A DNA stretch of 64,000 bases from Motiliproteus sp965230185 (lineage in GTDB: Bacteria > Pseudomonadota > Gammaproteobacteria > Pseudomonadales > Balneatricaceae), in NCBI GenBank assembly GCA_965230185.1, contig OZ245995.1:4216001-4280000 (forward strand), given 5' to 3'. Of this stretch, positions 1 through 8,221 are shown one piece after another. Under the pieces are notes generated by a model. The model worked only from the letters and a program-made list of their open reading frames with translations. It was not told the DNA's origin and did not search any database. Both the position numbers and the translations under genes were made by a program. Positions within the stretch are counted from its first letter, which is position 1, and every line of letters starts with the position of its first letter.

Positions 1-1434
1 GGCCGCGTTCTTGCCCGGCGCCGGCTTCAGAGTTCTGACGATCTCCAGAGTAGCTTTATCGATCACATGGACCTGGTCCTTATTGGGGCCGAAGAACACA
101 TCCACCCAGGCGTAGGGTGAGTTGTTGTGACTGCGCATAAAGAAACCGGGGCCATTGGTCTTGATCTTCTTAATGGTCTCCCAGCTCTCCATATCGATAA
201 TGCTCACCGCTCCCTCTTTCAGGTTCGGCGTCGCCATGACCGTGCGGCCCTGATACTGCCAGGTAATCCCGGAGCCCAGATGAGGCATACCCGGGATGTC
301 CAGCTCATCCACCTGACGACCGGCATCCAGCGAATAGACCACCCCTTCACCGTCCCGGGACGCACCCAGTAGCAGGTCATAATCGAGGTCAAAGAAGAAA
401 TCGTCGAGATAAGAGCCCACCTTCAACCGTCGTACCGGGAAGGGTTCGATCGGGCGATTCTCTCCGGAGTCCTTGCGGTAATCGTGCACCCACTGAGCGA
501 AATCCTGAGAAGGCTCATCCTCATAGCTGATCTCCCAGACCTCCTTAATGTCTTTCATTGCCGCCACAAAGCTGTTGCGTGGAGGCGCGGTGTAGACGGC
601 GCTGACCCGGGAGGTCTGACCGTTATGACCACGGGTTTCGATCACTTTCAGCGGTTTCAGGGTCTCTGTATCCAGCACCACCAGGTTATGGGGCAGATAG
701 TTGGCGACAATGGCGTAGCGGCCATCGCCGGACACCGCCAGGTTACGGGTATTGATCCCGGCCCTGATCTCGGCGACGACTTTCAGATTATAGATATCGA
801 ACTTGCTAATCCAGCCGTCGCGGGAGGCAAAGAACACGTAACGGCCATCCGGTGAGTACTTGGGTCCGCCATGGAGGGCAAAGCGGGTTTTAAAACGGTG
901 GATCGGTTCGAAACTGTCACCATTGAGAAGTGTGGCGGAATGATCACCCAGTTCCACCACGATAAACAGGTTCATCAGATCGGCATCAAATACCGGTTTA
1001 TCAGGTAAAGAGCCTGCCGGGTGATTGATTATCTGGCTGGCCTTGATCTGCTCCATATCCCATACAGGAACCTCAGGCAGATCGGTATAAATCAAACGCA
1101 CCATCTGATCGACCTGCTCTGAGCTCAGTTTTTCACCGGCAGCCTGCATCTGGGTTGCAGCACGACCGTTGATAATGACCTCCCGGGCGGCCTTATAACT
1201 TAAACGTTTGAGATTCTGCGGCAGTAGTGCCGGCCCCATCCCACCCAGGCGATCAGCACCGTGGCAGTTTGCACAATATTTGTTGTAGATTACCGACACC
1301 TCTGCCAGCTCCTCGGCGGTCAGGGGTTTTAAGGATTTTTTCTTTCCGCCAGCTGCCAGAGCGGAGCTGGCCATAGGCAGGGCAAAGGTTAGCGCAAGGA
1401 CACTAACCATTGTTTTTAAAGCGAACTGCATCAT
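1..1434 (-). CDS. nirN: NirN, cytochrome c / d1-type dehydrogenase (3' end outside window)
   Basis: NirN-type periplasmic protein of haem d1 biosynthesis. In the family it oxidises dihydro-haem d1 to haem d1 before transfer to NirS. The frame is open to the left edge: 478 codons are visible and only the last part of the C-terminus should be missing. The N-terminus has a signal peptide ending near ASSALA, followed by a cytochrome c domain with the haem motif CANCH near residue 53 and a long beta-propeller resembling the d1 domain of NirS. The start ATG overlaps the nirJ stop (ATGA, 1431-1434), so the two are translationally coupled. It is the last visible gene of the leftward nirCFDLGHJN unit. 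NirS itself lies at 12.2-13.8 kb, so this is the paralogue. Confidence 0.9.
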   Translation of the reverse strand, partial: MMQFALKTMVSVLALTFALPMASSALAAGGKKKSLKPLTAEELAEVSVIYNKYCANCHGADRLGGMGPALLPQNLKRLSYKAAREVIINGRAATQMQAAGEKLSSEQVDQMVRLIYTDLPEVPVWDMEQIKASQIINHPAGSLPDKPVFDADLMNLFIVVELGDHSATLLNGDSFEPIHRFKTRFALHGGPKYSPDGRYVFFASRDGWISKFDIYNLKVVAEIRAGINTRNLAVSGDGRYAIVANYLPHNLVVLDTETLKPLKVIETRGHNGQTSRVSAVYTAPPRNSFVAAMKDIKEVWEISYEDEPSQDFAQWVHDYRKDSGENRPIEPFPVRRLKVGSYLDDFFFDLDYDLLLGASRDGEGVVYSLDAGRQVDELDIPGMPHLGSGITWQYQGRTVMATPNLKEGAVSIIDMESWETIKKIKTNGPGFFMRSHNNSPYAWVDVFFGPNKDQVHVIDKATLEIVRTLKPAPGKNAA

Positions 1435-2672
1435 AGATTCTGTACCGAAATTTTGTCGCCGCTGGCGGATACGTGTTGCACCCGGTTTTTATGATCGTAA
1501 GGGGTGGTCACCAGACGTTCGCTGTTGCCTTCGAAACCGATCTCTTCATCACTCAGGTAACAAGCGGGATCTTCCGCCCAGGCATCGCCCTGAGTCAGTT
1601 GGTAGGCACGTACCCGGGTGTTACCGCCGCAGATCTTCAGATACTGGCAGGCGCCACAGCGACCGGTAACCGGACGGGGTTGCTGGCGGAAACCCTGCAT
1701 CAGCGGATCATCGGATTCCGACCAGATCTGTGAGAACGGCTTGTCGCGGACGTTACCCAGATCGTAGTTCCACCAGAAGGTATCGGGGTGGACGGTGCCG
1801 AGGTTATCGATATTGGCGATATAGAGTCCCGAGGCATTGCCGCCCCATGCCTCCAGATATTCACGAATATGGGCCGCCTGATCAGGGAAGTTCTGCAGCG
1901 CCCACTGATAGAGATAGACGCCGTCAGCATCGTTGTTGCCGGTCACGAACTCGCGCTCCCGTCCCTCTTTCACATCAGCCAGCGCCTCTTTCAGCAGCAG
2001 GTCAAGGGCGTCGCGGGTGGTGCGATGGAAAGCATCATCACCCCGGTTCTTATTGCCGCGACCGGCATAATTCAGGTGCGACAGGTAGAATTTCTCGATG
2101 TCGTACTCTTTGCTGATTTCCAGCAGCTCCGGCAGCTCATGAGCGTTATCTTCAGTGAGTGTGAAGCGCAGCCCTACTTTAATGCCGGCCTGGCGACAGA
2201 GTTCCACCGCCTTGAAGGAAGCCGCAAAAGCGCCTTCCTTGCGCCGGAATTCGTCGTGAGTTTTCTCCAGTCCGTCTAGGCTGATACCCACGTAGTCAAA
2301 TCCCACCGCCTTCAGTTTTTCGATTTCCTGCTCATCGATCAGCGTACCGTTGGTGGACAGGCCGGTGTAGATACCCAGCTCCTTCGCCCGTTCACCGATC
2401 TGGTAGATATCCGGGCGCAGCAACGGTTCGCCACCGGACAGAATCAATGCCGGTACCCGGAAGCCCTTAAGGTCGTCCAGCACCGAAAACACTTCCTCGG
2501 TGGACAGCTCTCCCTTGAAGTCGGTATCGGCGGAAATGGAGTAGCAGTGTTTACAGAGCAGATTACAGCGACGAATCAGATTCCAGATTACCACCGGTCC
2601 CGGCGGTGTTCCGGGCTTGCGCTGACTGCCGGGATTGACCAGCTCACGCACATAATGGGTCAGACGGAACAT
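1431..2672 (-). CDS. nirJ: NirJ, radical SAM haem d1 biosynthesis protein
   Basis: Cytoplasmic radical SAM enzyme that, in the family, removes propionate side chains from didecarboxysiroheme on the way to haem d1. The 413-residue protein carries the AdoMet [4Fe-4S] motif C36-x3-C40-x2-C43 (CNLLCKHC) and an SPASM/Twitch-like C-terminal cysteine cluster (CGACQYLKICGG) for a second cluster. The length is normal for NirJ. A good ribosome site (AAGGAGAT) precedes the ATG in the 10-nt gap after nirH. The stop overlaps the nirN start. Radical SAM peptide maturases look similar, but the flanking nirDLGH and nirN settle the assignment. Confidence 0.95.
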   Translation of the reverse strand: MFRLTHYVRELVNPGSQRKPGTPPGPVVIWNLIRRCNLLCKHCYSISADTDFKGELSTEEVFSVLDDLKGFRVPALILSGGEPLLRPDIYQIGERAKELGIYTGLSTNGTLIDEQEIEKLKAVGFDYVGISLDGLEKTHDEFRRKEGAFAASFKAVELCRQAGIKVGLRFTLTEDNAHELPELLEISKEYDIEKFYLSHLNYAGRGNKNRGDDAFHRTTRDALDLLLKEALADVKEGREREFVTGNNDADGVYLYQWALQNFPDQAAHIREYLEAWGGNASGLYIANIDNLGTVHPDTFWWNYDLGNVRDKPFSQIWSESDDPLMQGFRQQPRPVTGRCGACQYLKICGGNTRVRAYQLTQGDAWAEDPACYLSDEEIGFEGNSERLVTTPYDHKNRVQHVSASGDKISVQNL

Positions 2673-2682
2673 AGGAATCTCC

Positions 2683-3237
2683 TTAATCAGAATCGTTGCC
2701 CGCGGAGGCGGGACTGGCCGGATTGCTGCGCTTTTTCAGTCGCAGCCCGGTTTTTTTCAGAATGCGCTTACTGTTCAGCAGCCGGTAATCGCGGCAGTGC
2801 TGCTCCAGCAGCTCACGGATGATCTCAACCTTCTCTGCCACTTCCGCTTCACTACGGCCATGTACCATAGCGAACAGATTGTAACGCCAGAGCGGCAGAT
2901 GACGCGGACGCTCATAGCTGTGGCTGACGAAATCCAGCGCCCCGATCGATCGACCCAGCCGGGTCACTTCTTCATCCGGAACATCCCAGACGGTCATCAG
3001 GTTATAGCGATAACCGAGCTTGTAATGATTGGGCACCACACCGATACGACGGACCACGCCTCGCTCCATCATTCGCTGCAGGCGGTCGATGATTTCAGCT
3101 TCGGTGCTCGCCAGCTTCTCCGCCAGTAACTGATAGGGCGCCGCAACCAGCGGCAGTCCCTGTTGAGTTTCCTCAATTAACCGACGGTCCAGTTCATCCA
3201 GCGGCTGAGCTTCAGCGTTCTGATCAGACGGACTCAT
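2683..3237 (-). CDS. nirH: NirH, siroheme decarboxylase subunit
   Basis: Lrp/AsnC-fold subunit of the siroheme decarboxylase complex that makes 12,18-didecarboxysiroheme in haem d1 synthesis. The 184 residues comprise an N-terminal winged-helix-like part and a ferredoxin-like domain containing the family's conserved stretch SYERPRHLPLWRYNLF. The C-terminal run (RILKKTGLRLKKR) is basic. NirH is separated from its three paralogues by sequence and position: it is the fourth of four tandem related genes (nirD, L, G, H). Its ATG overlaps the nirG stop as ATGA. It ends 10 nt before nirJ. Confidence 0.92.
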   Translation of the reverse strand: MSPSDQNAEAQPLDELDRRLIEETQQGLPLVAAPYQLLAEKLASTEAEIIDRLQRMMERGVVRRIGVVPNHYKLGYRYNLMTVWDVPDEEVTRLGRSIGALDFVSHSYERPRHLPLWRYNLFAMVHGRSEAEVAEKVEIIRELLEQHCRDYRLLNSKRILKKTGLRLKKRSNPASPASAGNDSD

Positions 3238-3716
3238 GCATCAAACCTCAGACCGATAAAAAATTCCTGGATTTTCGGGAAGGGATAGGGATGGATGCCC
3301 GTGGCCTGCTCCAGTTTCTGCAGCACCGCTTCTGTTTCCGCTTCCGATTCGCAGGCCAGTACAAACCACATATTCAGCTGATGTTCCCGCTCGTAGTTAT
3401 GAGCCACTTCGGAAAAGCCGTTGACGATCTCATTGACCTCTTCGAAGCGCTCCGTCGGAACCTCCATGGCGGTGAGGGTAAACAGGCCGCCGAAGGCCTC
3501 AATATTGAACAGCGGTCCGAAACGGGTCAGCACCCCGGTATCCAGCAGTCGCGAGATCCGTTCGATCGTTTCCTCTTCGCTGATGCCCAGCTGTTCTGCC
3601 ACTTCAGCATAGGGACGGGAGCTGAGCGGAAAGCCGCTCTGATAGCGATTGATCAGCTCACGGTCCAGAGTGTCGGGCAGATAGCTGTTATCTGCGGCTG
3701 TCGATTGTTCAGCCAT
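3234..3716 (-). CDS. nirG: NirG, siroheme decarboxylase subunit
   Basis: Paralogous Lrp/AsnC-like subunit of siroheme decarboxylase, 160 residues. I take the ATG at 3716 (MAEQSTAADN): it begins the conserved family region (LDRELINRYQSGFPL), while the upstream in-frame stretch is the antisense shadow of nirL. This start lies inside the end of nirL (8-nt overlap, 3709-3716). The motif VAHNYEREHQLNMWFVL pairs it with NirD rather than with NirL/NirH, which carry the YQRPRRLPQW/YERPRHLPLW variant. The stop overlaps the nirH start. Expected to act as a hetero-oligomer with NirD, NirL and NirH. Confidence 0.92.
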   Translation of the reverse strand: MAEQSTAADNSYLPDTLDRELINRYQSGFPLSSRPYAEVAEQLGISEEETIERISRLLDTGVLTRFGPLFNIEAFGGLFTLTAMEVPTERFEEVNEIVNGFSEVAHNYEREHQLNMWFVLACESEAETEAVLQKLEQATGIHPYPFPKIQEFFIGLRFDA

Positions 3717-4263
3717 GTCCGGCCCCCAGCACTGAAGCCGCCTTCTCTGTTTCGGGCCGGCGTACATAGCGGCCACCGCACTGCTTAAAACAACGGGTGC
3801 TGAACAGCGGCTGATGCGAGTACTGCTCCAGCCCGAGGCTCTCCACCAGTTGCTCCAGCCGGGCCAGCACCTGGTCGCGCTGCTGGCCATGGATCATGCA
3901 GAACAGATTGTAGGGCCACTGGGGCAGCCGGCGCGGACGCTGGTAACAGAGAGTGACCGCCGCTTCCGCCGCCATCCGCTCAGCCACCTCATCCACCAGC
4001 TCATCCGGAATATCCCACACCACCATGGCGTTGGCTTTAAAACCCAGCGCCCGGTGCTTAACGACAATGCCCATGCGGCGGACATGATCAGAGCCGGACA
4101 GGCGATCCATTTCGCTGATCACCTGTTCCTCTGTCCAGCCCAGTTGATCGGCAATAGTAGCGTAGGGACGCTCAGTAATCGGCAGGCCCTCCTGCAGGGC
4201 ATGCAGCAACAGCTCCGTTGAATCAGCCACGGTCAGTTCAATCTCCTTTGCCCGGATATTCAT
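3709..4263 (-). CDS. nirL: NirL, siroheme decarboxylase subunit
   Basis: Lrp/AsnC-like siroheme decarboxylase subunit, 184 residues, with the NirL/NirH-type signature LCYQRPRRLPQWPYNLFCM and a C-terminal CFKQCGGRYVRRPE tail. It follows nirD with an ATGA overlap (4260-4263) and overlaps nirG by 8 nt, so nirD-L-G-H are read as one tightly coupled block in the same order as in Pseudomonas. The four proteins are mutually similar and clearly arose by duplication. In some organisms they occur as DL and GH fusions; here all four are separate. Confidence 0.92.
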   Translation of the reverse strand: MNIRAKEIELTVADSTELLLHALQEGLPITERPYATIADQLGWTEEQVISEMDRLSGSDHVRRMGIVVKHRALGFKANAMVVWDIPDELVDEVAERMAAEAAVTLCYQRPRRLPQWPYNLFCMIHGQQRDQVLARLEQLVESLGLEQYSHQPLFSTRCFKQCGGRYVRRPETEKAASVLGAGHG

Positions 4264-4709
4264 AGTGCAAACCCCAGATCCAGATGATGTGCTTTTAGCA
4301 TCGGCAGATTCAGCAACGGCAGGCCGGTACTGGTTTCGATCTCCTCCAGTACCTCATCGATACGTTGCTGGTCCGGCGCGGCAAGTACGAACCAGAGATT
4401 GAAGAAATGCTCCCGTTCGTAATTGTGATTGACCTCGGCGAAACTGTTGACCTGCTCCGCCACTGCCTCCAGCTGCTCCTCGGGCACCGCCAGCGCGGCC
4501 AGGGTGCTGGCCCCGACTTTCTGATGATTAACCACCGCACCAATACGGCTGATGACACCCTCCTCCTGCCAGCGGCGGAGGGTCTCCAGGACCTGCTGTT
4601 CCGTCATGCCACAGGCACTGGCCATGGCCGCGTAAGGACGTTCTTCAACGGGCAGCTGGCGCTGATAAATATTCAGCAACTGCCGCTCCTGCTCGCTTAG
4701 CTGATACAT
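4260..4709 (-). CDS. nirD: NirD, siroheme decarboxylase subunit
   Basis: First of the four siroheme decarboxylase paralogues, 149 residues. The start at 4709 (MYQLSEQERQ) is chosen because a strong purine-rich ribosome site (GGAGGAGAGGG) lies directly upstream and the family homology begins here. The longer in-frame extension is the shadow of nirF. The signature VNHNYEREHFFNLWFVL matches NirG. It starts 13 nt after the nirF stop and overlaps nirL by ATGA. Function is by family: decarboxylation of siroheme acetate side chains in the cytoplasm. Confidence 0.92.
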   Translation of the reverse strand: MYQLSEQERQLLNIYQRQLPVEERPYAAMASACGMTEQQVLETLRRWQEEGVISRIGAVVNHQKVGASTLAALAVPEEQLEAVAEQVNSFAEVNHNYEREHFFNLWFVLAAPDQQRIDEVLEEIETSTGLPLLNLPMLKAHHLDLGFAL

Positions 4710-4722
4710 GCCCTCTCCTCCG

Positions 4723-5940
4723 TCAGAGGCCGATGCGATGGGCCCGGGCGGTAAAGAAGATACCGCTGGGGCTGTCGACCGGCAGGCTGGCCAGTTTCCT
4801 GAAGGTCCGGGTATCGAATACCTGAACCTCATTGTTATTACGAACCGAGACCCAGACGGCCTCACCACGGGGGGTAAATTCCATGTGCAGTACCCCTTCA
4901 CCGGGCTGCAGATGGGTCAGGTGCTGATGGTTGTCGGAGTCGATCACCTGCAGATGGCGGTTCTCCGGAAAGGCAAAGTTCACCCAGATCTGCCGACCAT
5001 CGGGGCTGGCCATCACAAATACCGGCTGACTGTGGACTGGAATCCGGTCGATTTCGGTCCAGCTGTTCATATCCACCACCAGCACTTCATGGCGCCCCAC
5101 TGCCGGGATAAACGCCTTATTACCGGCGATAGCCCAGCCTTCCAGGTGTGGCATCTTGTAGACCGGCAGGCGCTGTTCGCCGCGGCCGTAGCCAGGCAGA
5201 ATATGGCGCACGCCCTGTTCCGGATGCCAGAGATCCAGCAACGCCAGTCCATCCTCTCCGAACAGTCCGGCGATGTAATAACGTCCGTCAGGAGTGATCA
5301 GAGCATCGTAGGGCTGCTTACCCGCAGCTTCGAAGCGAGTAATCTCGGGCGTTCCGCTGCTGAAGTCCACCAGCCAGATTTCACCGCCATCAAACAGACT
5401 GAATACGAAGCGCTGGCCCGGTGCGTCCACCAGCCCGACCGTCTTCGAGGGCTTTCCGTCCCTGCCGATCGCCGGCAGGTCCAGCACCCGTTCCAGAGTC
5501 TCGCTGTTGAACACCTGGACACCACCAGGGCTGTAATTAGAGACCGCCACGAGGCTGCCGTCCTGAGAAATGGCGCCACCGATGCTGTTGCCGGACTGCA
5601 CCACACGACGATCAATACTGCGGGTGATCAGGTCGATTTTAGTGAGCCCGCCATCGCGGCCGAAGATATAGGCATAACGTTCATTACGGGAAAACACCGC
5701 CGATGCGTGGGACAGATCTCCCAGCCCTTCAATCTCGGCCAGTTTCTCACGGCTGCTGGTATTGACCAGTGCCACCCGGCCATCGGCCCGTTCGATGACG
5801 ATGCCCAGATCACCAGTGGGTAACCAGTACTCCTGTTTACCGGCAGAAGTGGCCATCGTGTTGCAGCCCTGCAGACCCAGCACAGCGGAAGCGGCCAGCG
5901 TGGACTTTAAGAATATGCGTCTGTTCATTAGCGGTCCCAT
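4723..5940 (-). CDS. nirF: NirF, haem d1 biosynthesis protein (probable lipoprotein)
   Basis: NirF, a beta-propeller protein related to the d1 domain of NirS that is essential for a late step of haem d1 formation. The N-terminus combines an RR pair (NRRIFLKS), a hydrophobic stretch and a lipobox (LGLQGC, Cys near residue 26). This suggests Tat-type export followed by lipid anchoring on the periplasmic side. 405 residues from the ATG at 5940; a second ATG at 5928 (MNRRIFLK) is equally plausible and places the RR right at the start. It follows nirC after a 49-nt gap and precedes nirD by 13 nt. Confidence 0.92.
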   Translation of the reverse strand: MGPLMNRRIFLKSTLAASAVLGLQGCNTMATSAGKQEYWLPTGDLGIVIERADGRVALVNTSSREKLAEIEGLGDLSHASAVFSRNERYAYIFGRDGGLTKIDLITRSIDRRVVQSGNSIGGAISQDGSLVAVSNYSPGGVQVFNSETLERVLDLPAIGRDGKPSKTVGLVDAPGQRFVFSLFDGGEIWLVDFSSGTPEITRFEAAGKQPYDALITPDGRYYIAGLFGEDGLALLDLWHPEQGVRHILPGYGRGEQRLPVYKMPHLEGWAIAGNKAFIPAVGRHEVLVVDMNSWTEIDRIPVHSQPVFVMASPDGRQIWVNFAFPENRHLQVIDSDNHQHLTHLQPGEGVLHMEFTPRGEAVWVSVRNNNEVQVFDTRTFRKLASLPVDSPSGIFFTARAHRIGL

Positions 5941-5989
5941 TACCTCGGACTGTCACCGGAGTTGCTGATTTGCGGCTGGTGCCGGCTGA

Positions 5990-6352
5990 TTATTGCGGTT
6001 GGGGATTAAGCAGGCGGCCCGAGATCCAGCGGATGTCTTCTTCGGCCAGAATCGGTCCCCAGGGTGGCATGGCCGTACCCGGACGGCCATGTCGAATAAT
6101 CAGACTCAGACTGTCGACGTTATGGCCACGGCTGTTGAGCACTTCAGGAAGGAGGGAGGGTCCAAGACCGCCCTTAAGACTCATACCATGACAGGAGCCG
6201 CAGTCGTGGCGGAGCATATAATCCAGCTCCTGCTGACGCTGACTGTCCGGAGCTTCGCCGGCCATTGCCAGGCCACTGCCGAGCAGCAACACCAGTCCCA
6301 GCTTCCGTTTAGCACTTCTGATTATCGCCGACTCAGCTAAACACCACTTCAC
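5990..6352 (-). CDS. nirC: NirC, small c-type cytochrome
   Basis: Monohaem cytochrome c with CGSCH at residues 51-55 and a downstream candidate Met ligand in the GTAMPPWG segment, typical of NirC, which donates electrons during haem d1 maturation in the periplasm. I prefer the GTG at 6352 (120 residues, MKWCLAESA): it has a GAGG ribosome site 9 nt upstream, gives a basic region and signal sequence ending AMAGE, and lies downstream of the inferred transcription start near 6396. A longer frame back to 6418 would begin upstream of that start; an ATG at 6379 is the alternative. First gene of the nirCFDLGHJN unit. Confidence 0.85.
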   Translation of the reverse strand: MKWCLAESAIIRSAKRKLGLVLLLGSGLAMAGEAPDSQRQQELDYMLRHDCGSCHGMSLKGGLGPSLLPEVLNSRGHNVDSLSLIIRHGRPGTAMPPWGPILAEEDIRWISGRLLNPQPQ

Positions 6353-6402
6353 AGCAAAAACCTCAGTTGATCTGACCATCAAAACGTTTAATAACGCTGA
6401 CC

Positions 6403-6443
6403 AGCATACCCCGGGCAATTACTCACTCCTTGATATAAAACAA
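6403..6443 (-). promoter_or_regulatory. FNR/DNR-type promoter of nirC
   Basis: TTGATATAAAACAA at 6430-6443 matches TTGAT-N4-ATCAA with one mismatch. On the minus strand a -10-like TATGCT (6408-6403) sits so that the box centre falls about 41 bp upstream of the inferred start near 6396, the class II position for FNR/DNR activators. Positions are read from the sequence; the regulator is inferred. Confidence 0.6.
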
Positions 6444-6467
6444 TTCTCATCTCAGCCCGAGTCCGAC

Positions 6468-6481
6468 TTGACCCAACTCAA
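6468..6481. promoter_or_regulatory. weak FNR/DNR-like half-matching box
   Basis: TTGACCCAACTCAA lies between the two stronger boxes of the nirC/cysG spacer and differs from TTGAT-N4-ATCAA at two positions. It might add a distal site for either promoter. Weak on its own. Confidence 0.25.
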
Positions 6482-6508
6482 GAACGGCAGATATGGCGGT
6501 ATCCCTCT

Positions 6509-6550
6509 TTGATCTGAGACAAGTTGCAACCGCTGTCAGCGGACTATGAT
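6509..6550 (+). promoter_or_regulatory. FNR/DNR-type promoter of cysG
   Basis: TTGATCTGAGACAA (6509-6522) matches TTGAT-N4-ATCAA with two mismatches. A -10-like TATGAT at 6545-6550 is placed exactly as needed for a box centred near -41 with a start near 6557. The leader to the cysG ATG would be about 97 nt. It mirrors the nirC promoter on the other strand. Confidence 0.5.
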
Positions 6551-6653
6551 CGGCTGAGAAGTCAGAGATACAGCGGTCTGGCCAGTAATCGCCGCTAATT
6601 GCAGCACCCGACAGAGAGCGGGCAGGCTGACCACGCTTAACAGGACAGGATTC

Positions 6654-8045
6654 ATGGATACACTGCCGATTTTTCTGCGTTCAGGTCTCAACAGAGCTCT
6701 GCTGATAGGAGACGGCCCCGAAGCGACCGCCAGAGCCAGACTACTGGCTCGCGCCCATCTGAAGCTGACAGTGCTCAGCGAGGACCCCGAAGAACCACTG
6801 CGACAACTGATCGATGAGTTCGACCTCACCCATCTGAACAAAGAGTTCGAAGATGAGGACCTGGACGGTCAGGATCTGATCATTGTTGCCGATACGCCGG
6901 AAGAGATCGCTGAGAATATCACCGCCAGAGCACACCAGCGGCGACAACTGATCAACGTCGTCAACCACCCTGAACTGTGCAGTTTTTACTTCCCATCTAT
7001 CGTCGACAGGGACCCGATGGTGGTCGCTGTCGGCAGCCAGGGGCGCTGTCCGATACTGTCCCATTTTGTTCGCCGTCGGGTCGAAGCAGCACTGCCGCAT
7101 CAGCTGGCTGCGCTGACAGAACTGACCTCTGTCTGGCGTCTGCGGGTGGAGGAGGCGATCCCTTCAGCCTCCGACCGACTGGCTTTCTGGGAAGCACTGA
7201 TCGACGGTCCGCTCAGCGAGTTGCTTCGCAACGGTGATCCGCTGCCCGATCAGCTGATCGAAGAGGCACTGGCGGATCGCCTGCAGAAACATGACAGCAC
7301 CGGCACCGTCTACCTGATCGGCGCAGGCCCCGGGGATCCCGATCTGCTGACCGTCAAGGCGATGCGCCTGTTGCAACAGGCCGACGTGGTGGTCTACGAC
7401 CGACTGGTCTCACCGGAAATTCTGGCACTGAGCCGTTTCGATGCCGAACGTATCGATGTCGGCAAAAGCATGGGGGACCACACCCTGCCGCAGGAGGAAA
7501 TCAATCGGCTGCTGGTCAGACTGTCCCAGCAGGGAAAACGGGTGGTCCGACTGAAAGGGGGCGATCCCTTTATCTTCGGGCGCGGCGGCGAGGAGATCGA
7601 AGAGCTGCTGGACGAAAATATCCGTTTCCAGGTCATTCCCGGTATTACCGCCGCCTCAGGCAGCTCCAGCTACTGCGGTATTCCGCTGACCCATCGCGAT
7701 CACGCTCAGTCGGTGACATTCGTGACCGGCCACCTTAAGGATGGCGAGCTGAACCTTAAGTGGGACAGTCTGGCACAATCACATCAGACCGTGGTGTTCT
7801 ATATGGGTCTGACCGCTCTGCCAACTATCGCCGAGCAGTTGCAGACCCATGGCATGAGCCGGGAAACGCCGGTGGCACTGGTGCATCGCGCCACCACACC
7901 GCATCAGCGCCTGCTGGTGGGACAGCTGGACAACATTGCTGACCTGGCCAGAGAGCAGGAATTCAGATCACCGTCGCTGATTATTATCGGCAGCGTGGTG
8001 AGCCTGGCGGACAAGTTAAACCCGGCGGTAAAGAGCAACAGTTAG
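6654..8045 (+). CDS. cysG: CysG-type siroheme synthase with substituted dehydrogenase/chelatase residue
   Basis: 463-residue CysG architecture: an N-terminal precorrin-2 dehydrogenase/ferrochelatase (SirC/Met8-like, residues 1-210) and a C-terminal uroporphyrinogen III methyltransferase (residues 215-455, with VYLIGAGPGDPDLLT, VVRLKGGDPFIFGRGGEE and PLTHRD). The SUMT half looks intact and can supply precorrin-2 for haem d1, the NirE role. In the N-terminal half the GxGxxA nucleotide motif is present (GDGPEA), and Ser128 is retained. The residue aligned with the catalytic Asp104 of enterobacterial CysG is Asn104 (NVVN). The gene is read divergently from nirC under its own FNR/DNR-like box, so a role in haem d1 supply is likely. 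Confidence 0.9.
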   Translation: MDTLPIFLRSGLNRALLIGDGPEATARARLLARAHLKLTVLSEDPEEPLRQLIDEFDLTHLNKEFEDEDLDGQDLIIVADTPEEIAENITARAHQRRQLINVVNHPELCSFYFPSIVDRDPMVVAVGSQGRCPILSHFVRRRVEAALPHQLAALTELTSVWRLRVEEAIPSASDRLAFWEALIDGPLSELLRNGDPLPDQLIEEALADRLQKHDSTGTVYLIGAGPGDPDLLTVKAMRLLQQADVVVYDRLVSPEILALSRFDAERIDVGKSMGDHTLPQEEINRLLVRLSQQGKRVVRLKGGDPFIFGRGGEEIEELLDENIRFQVIPGITAASGSSSYCGIPLTHRDHAQSVTFVTGHLKDGELNLKWDSLAQSHQTVVFYMGLTALPTIAEQLQTHGMSRETPVALVHRATTPHQRLLVGQLDNIADLAREQEFRSPSLIIIGSVVSLADKLNPAVKSNS

Positions 8046-8065
8046 CCTGCTCCGACATCGAAGAT

Positions 8066-8093
8066 GGTGCGTTACCCCTGGGGCTGACGCACC
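8066..8093. repeat. hairpin GGTGCGT...ACGCACC
   Basis: Inverted repeat GGTGCGT (8066-8072) / ACGCACC (8087-8093), with a CCCC/GGGG pairing inside the loop, shortly after the cysG stop. There is no T-run, so it is a REP-like or Rho-independent-like hairpin between the convergent cysG and SDR genes. Nothing else is recognised in 8094-8221. Confidence 0.4.
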
Positions 8094-8221
8094 CTCCTCC
8101 TGAAACCTGGCCATCGATGTCGCATGAATAGCAACACCTGCTGCGCTGCGGCTGACACCCTCTGCCTCTGAACCCCCTGATCGAATCCCGGTGCAGGTTA
8201 CATTCTGACCATCACCCTGCT

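Noticed and set aside
6367..6382. TTGAT...ATCAA inverted pair in the nirC leader
   Set aside because: The spacer is six rather than four bases and it lies downstream of the inferred transcription start.
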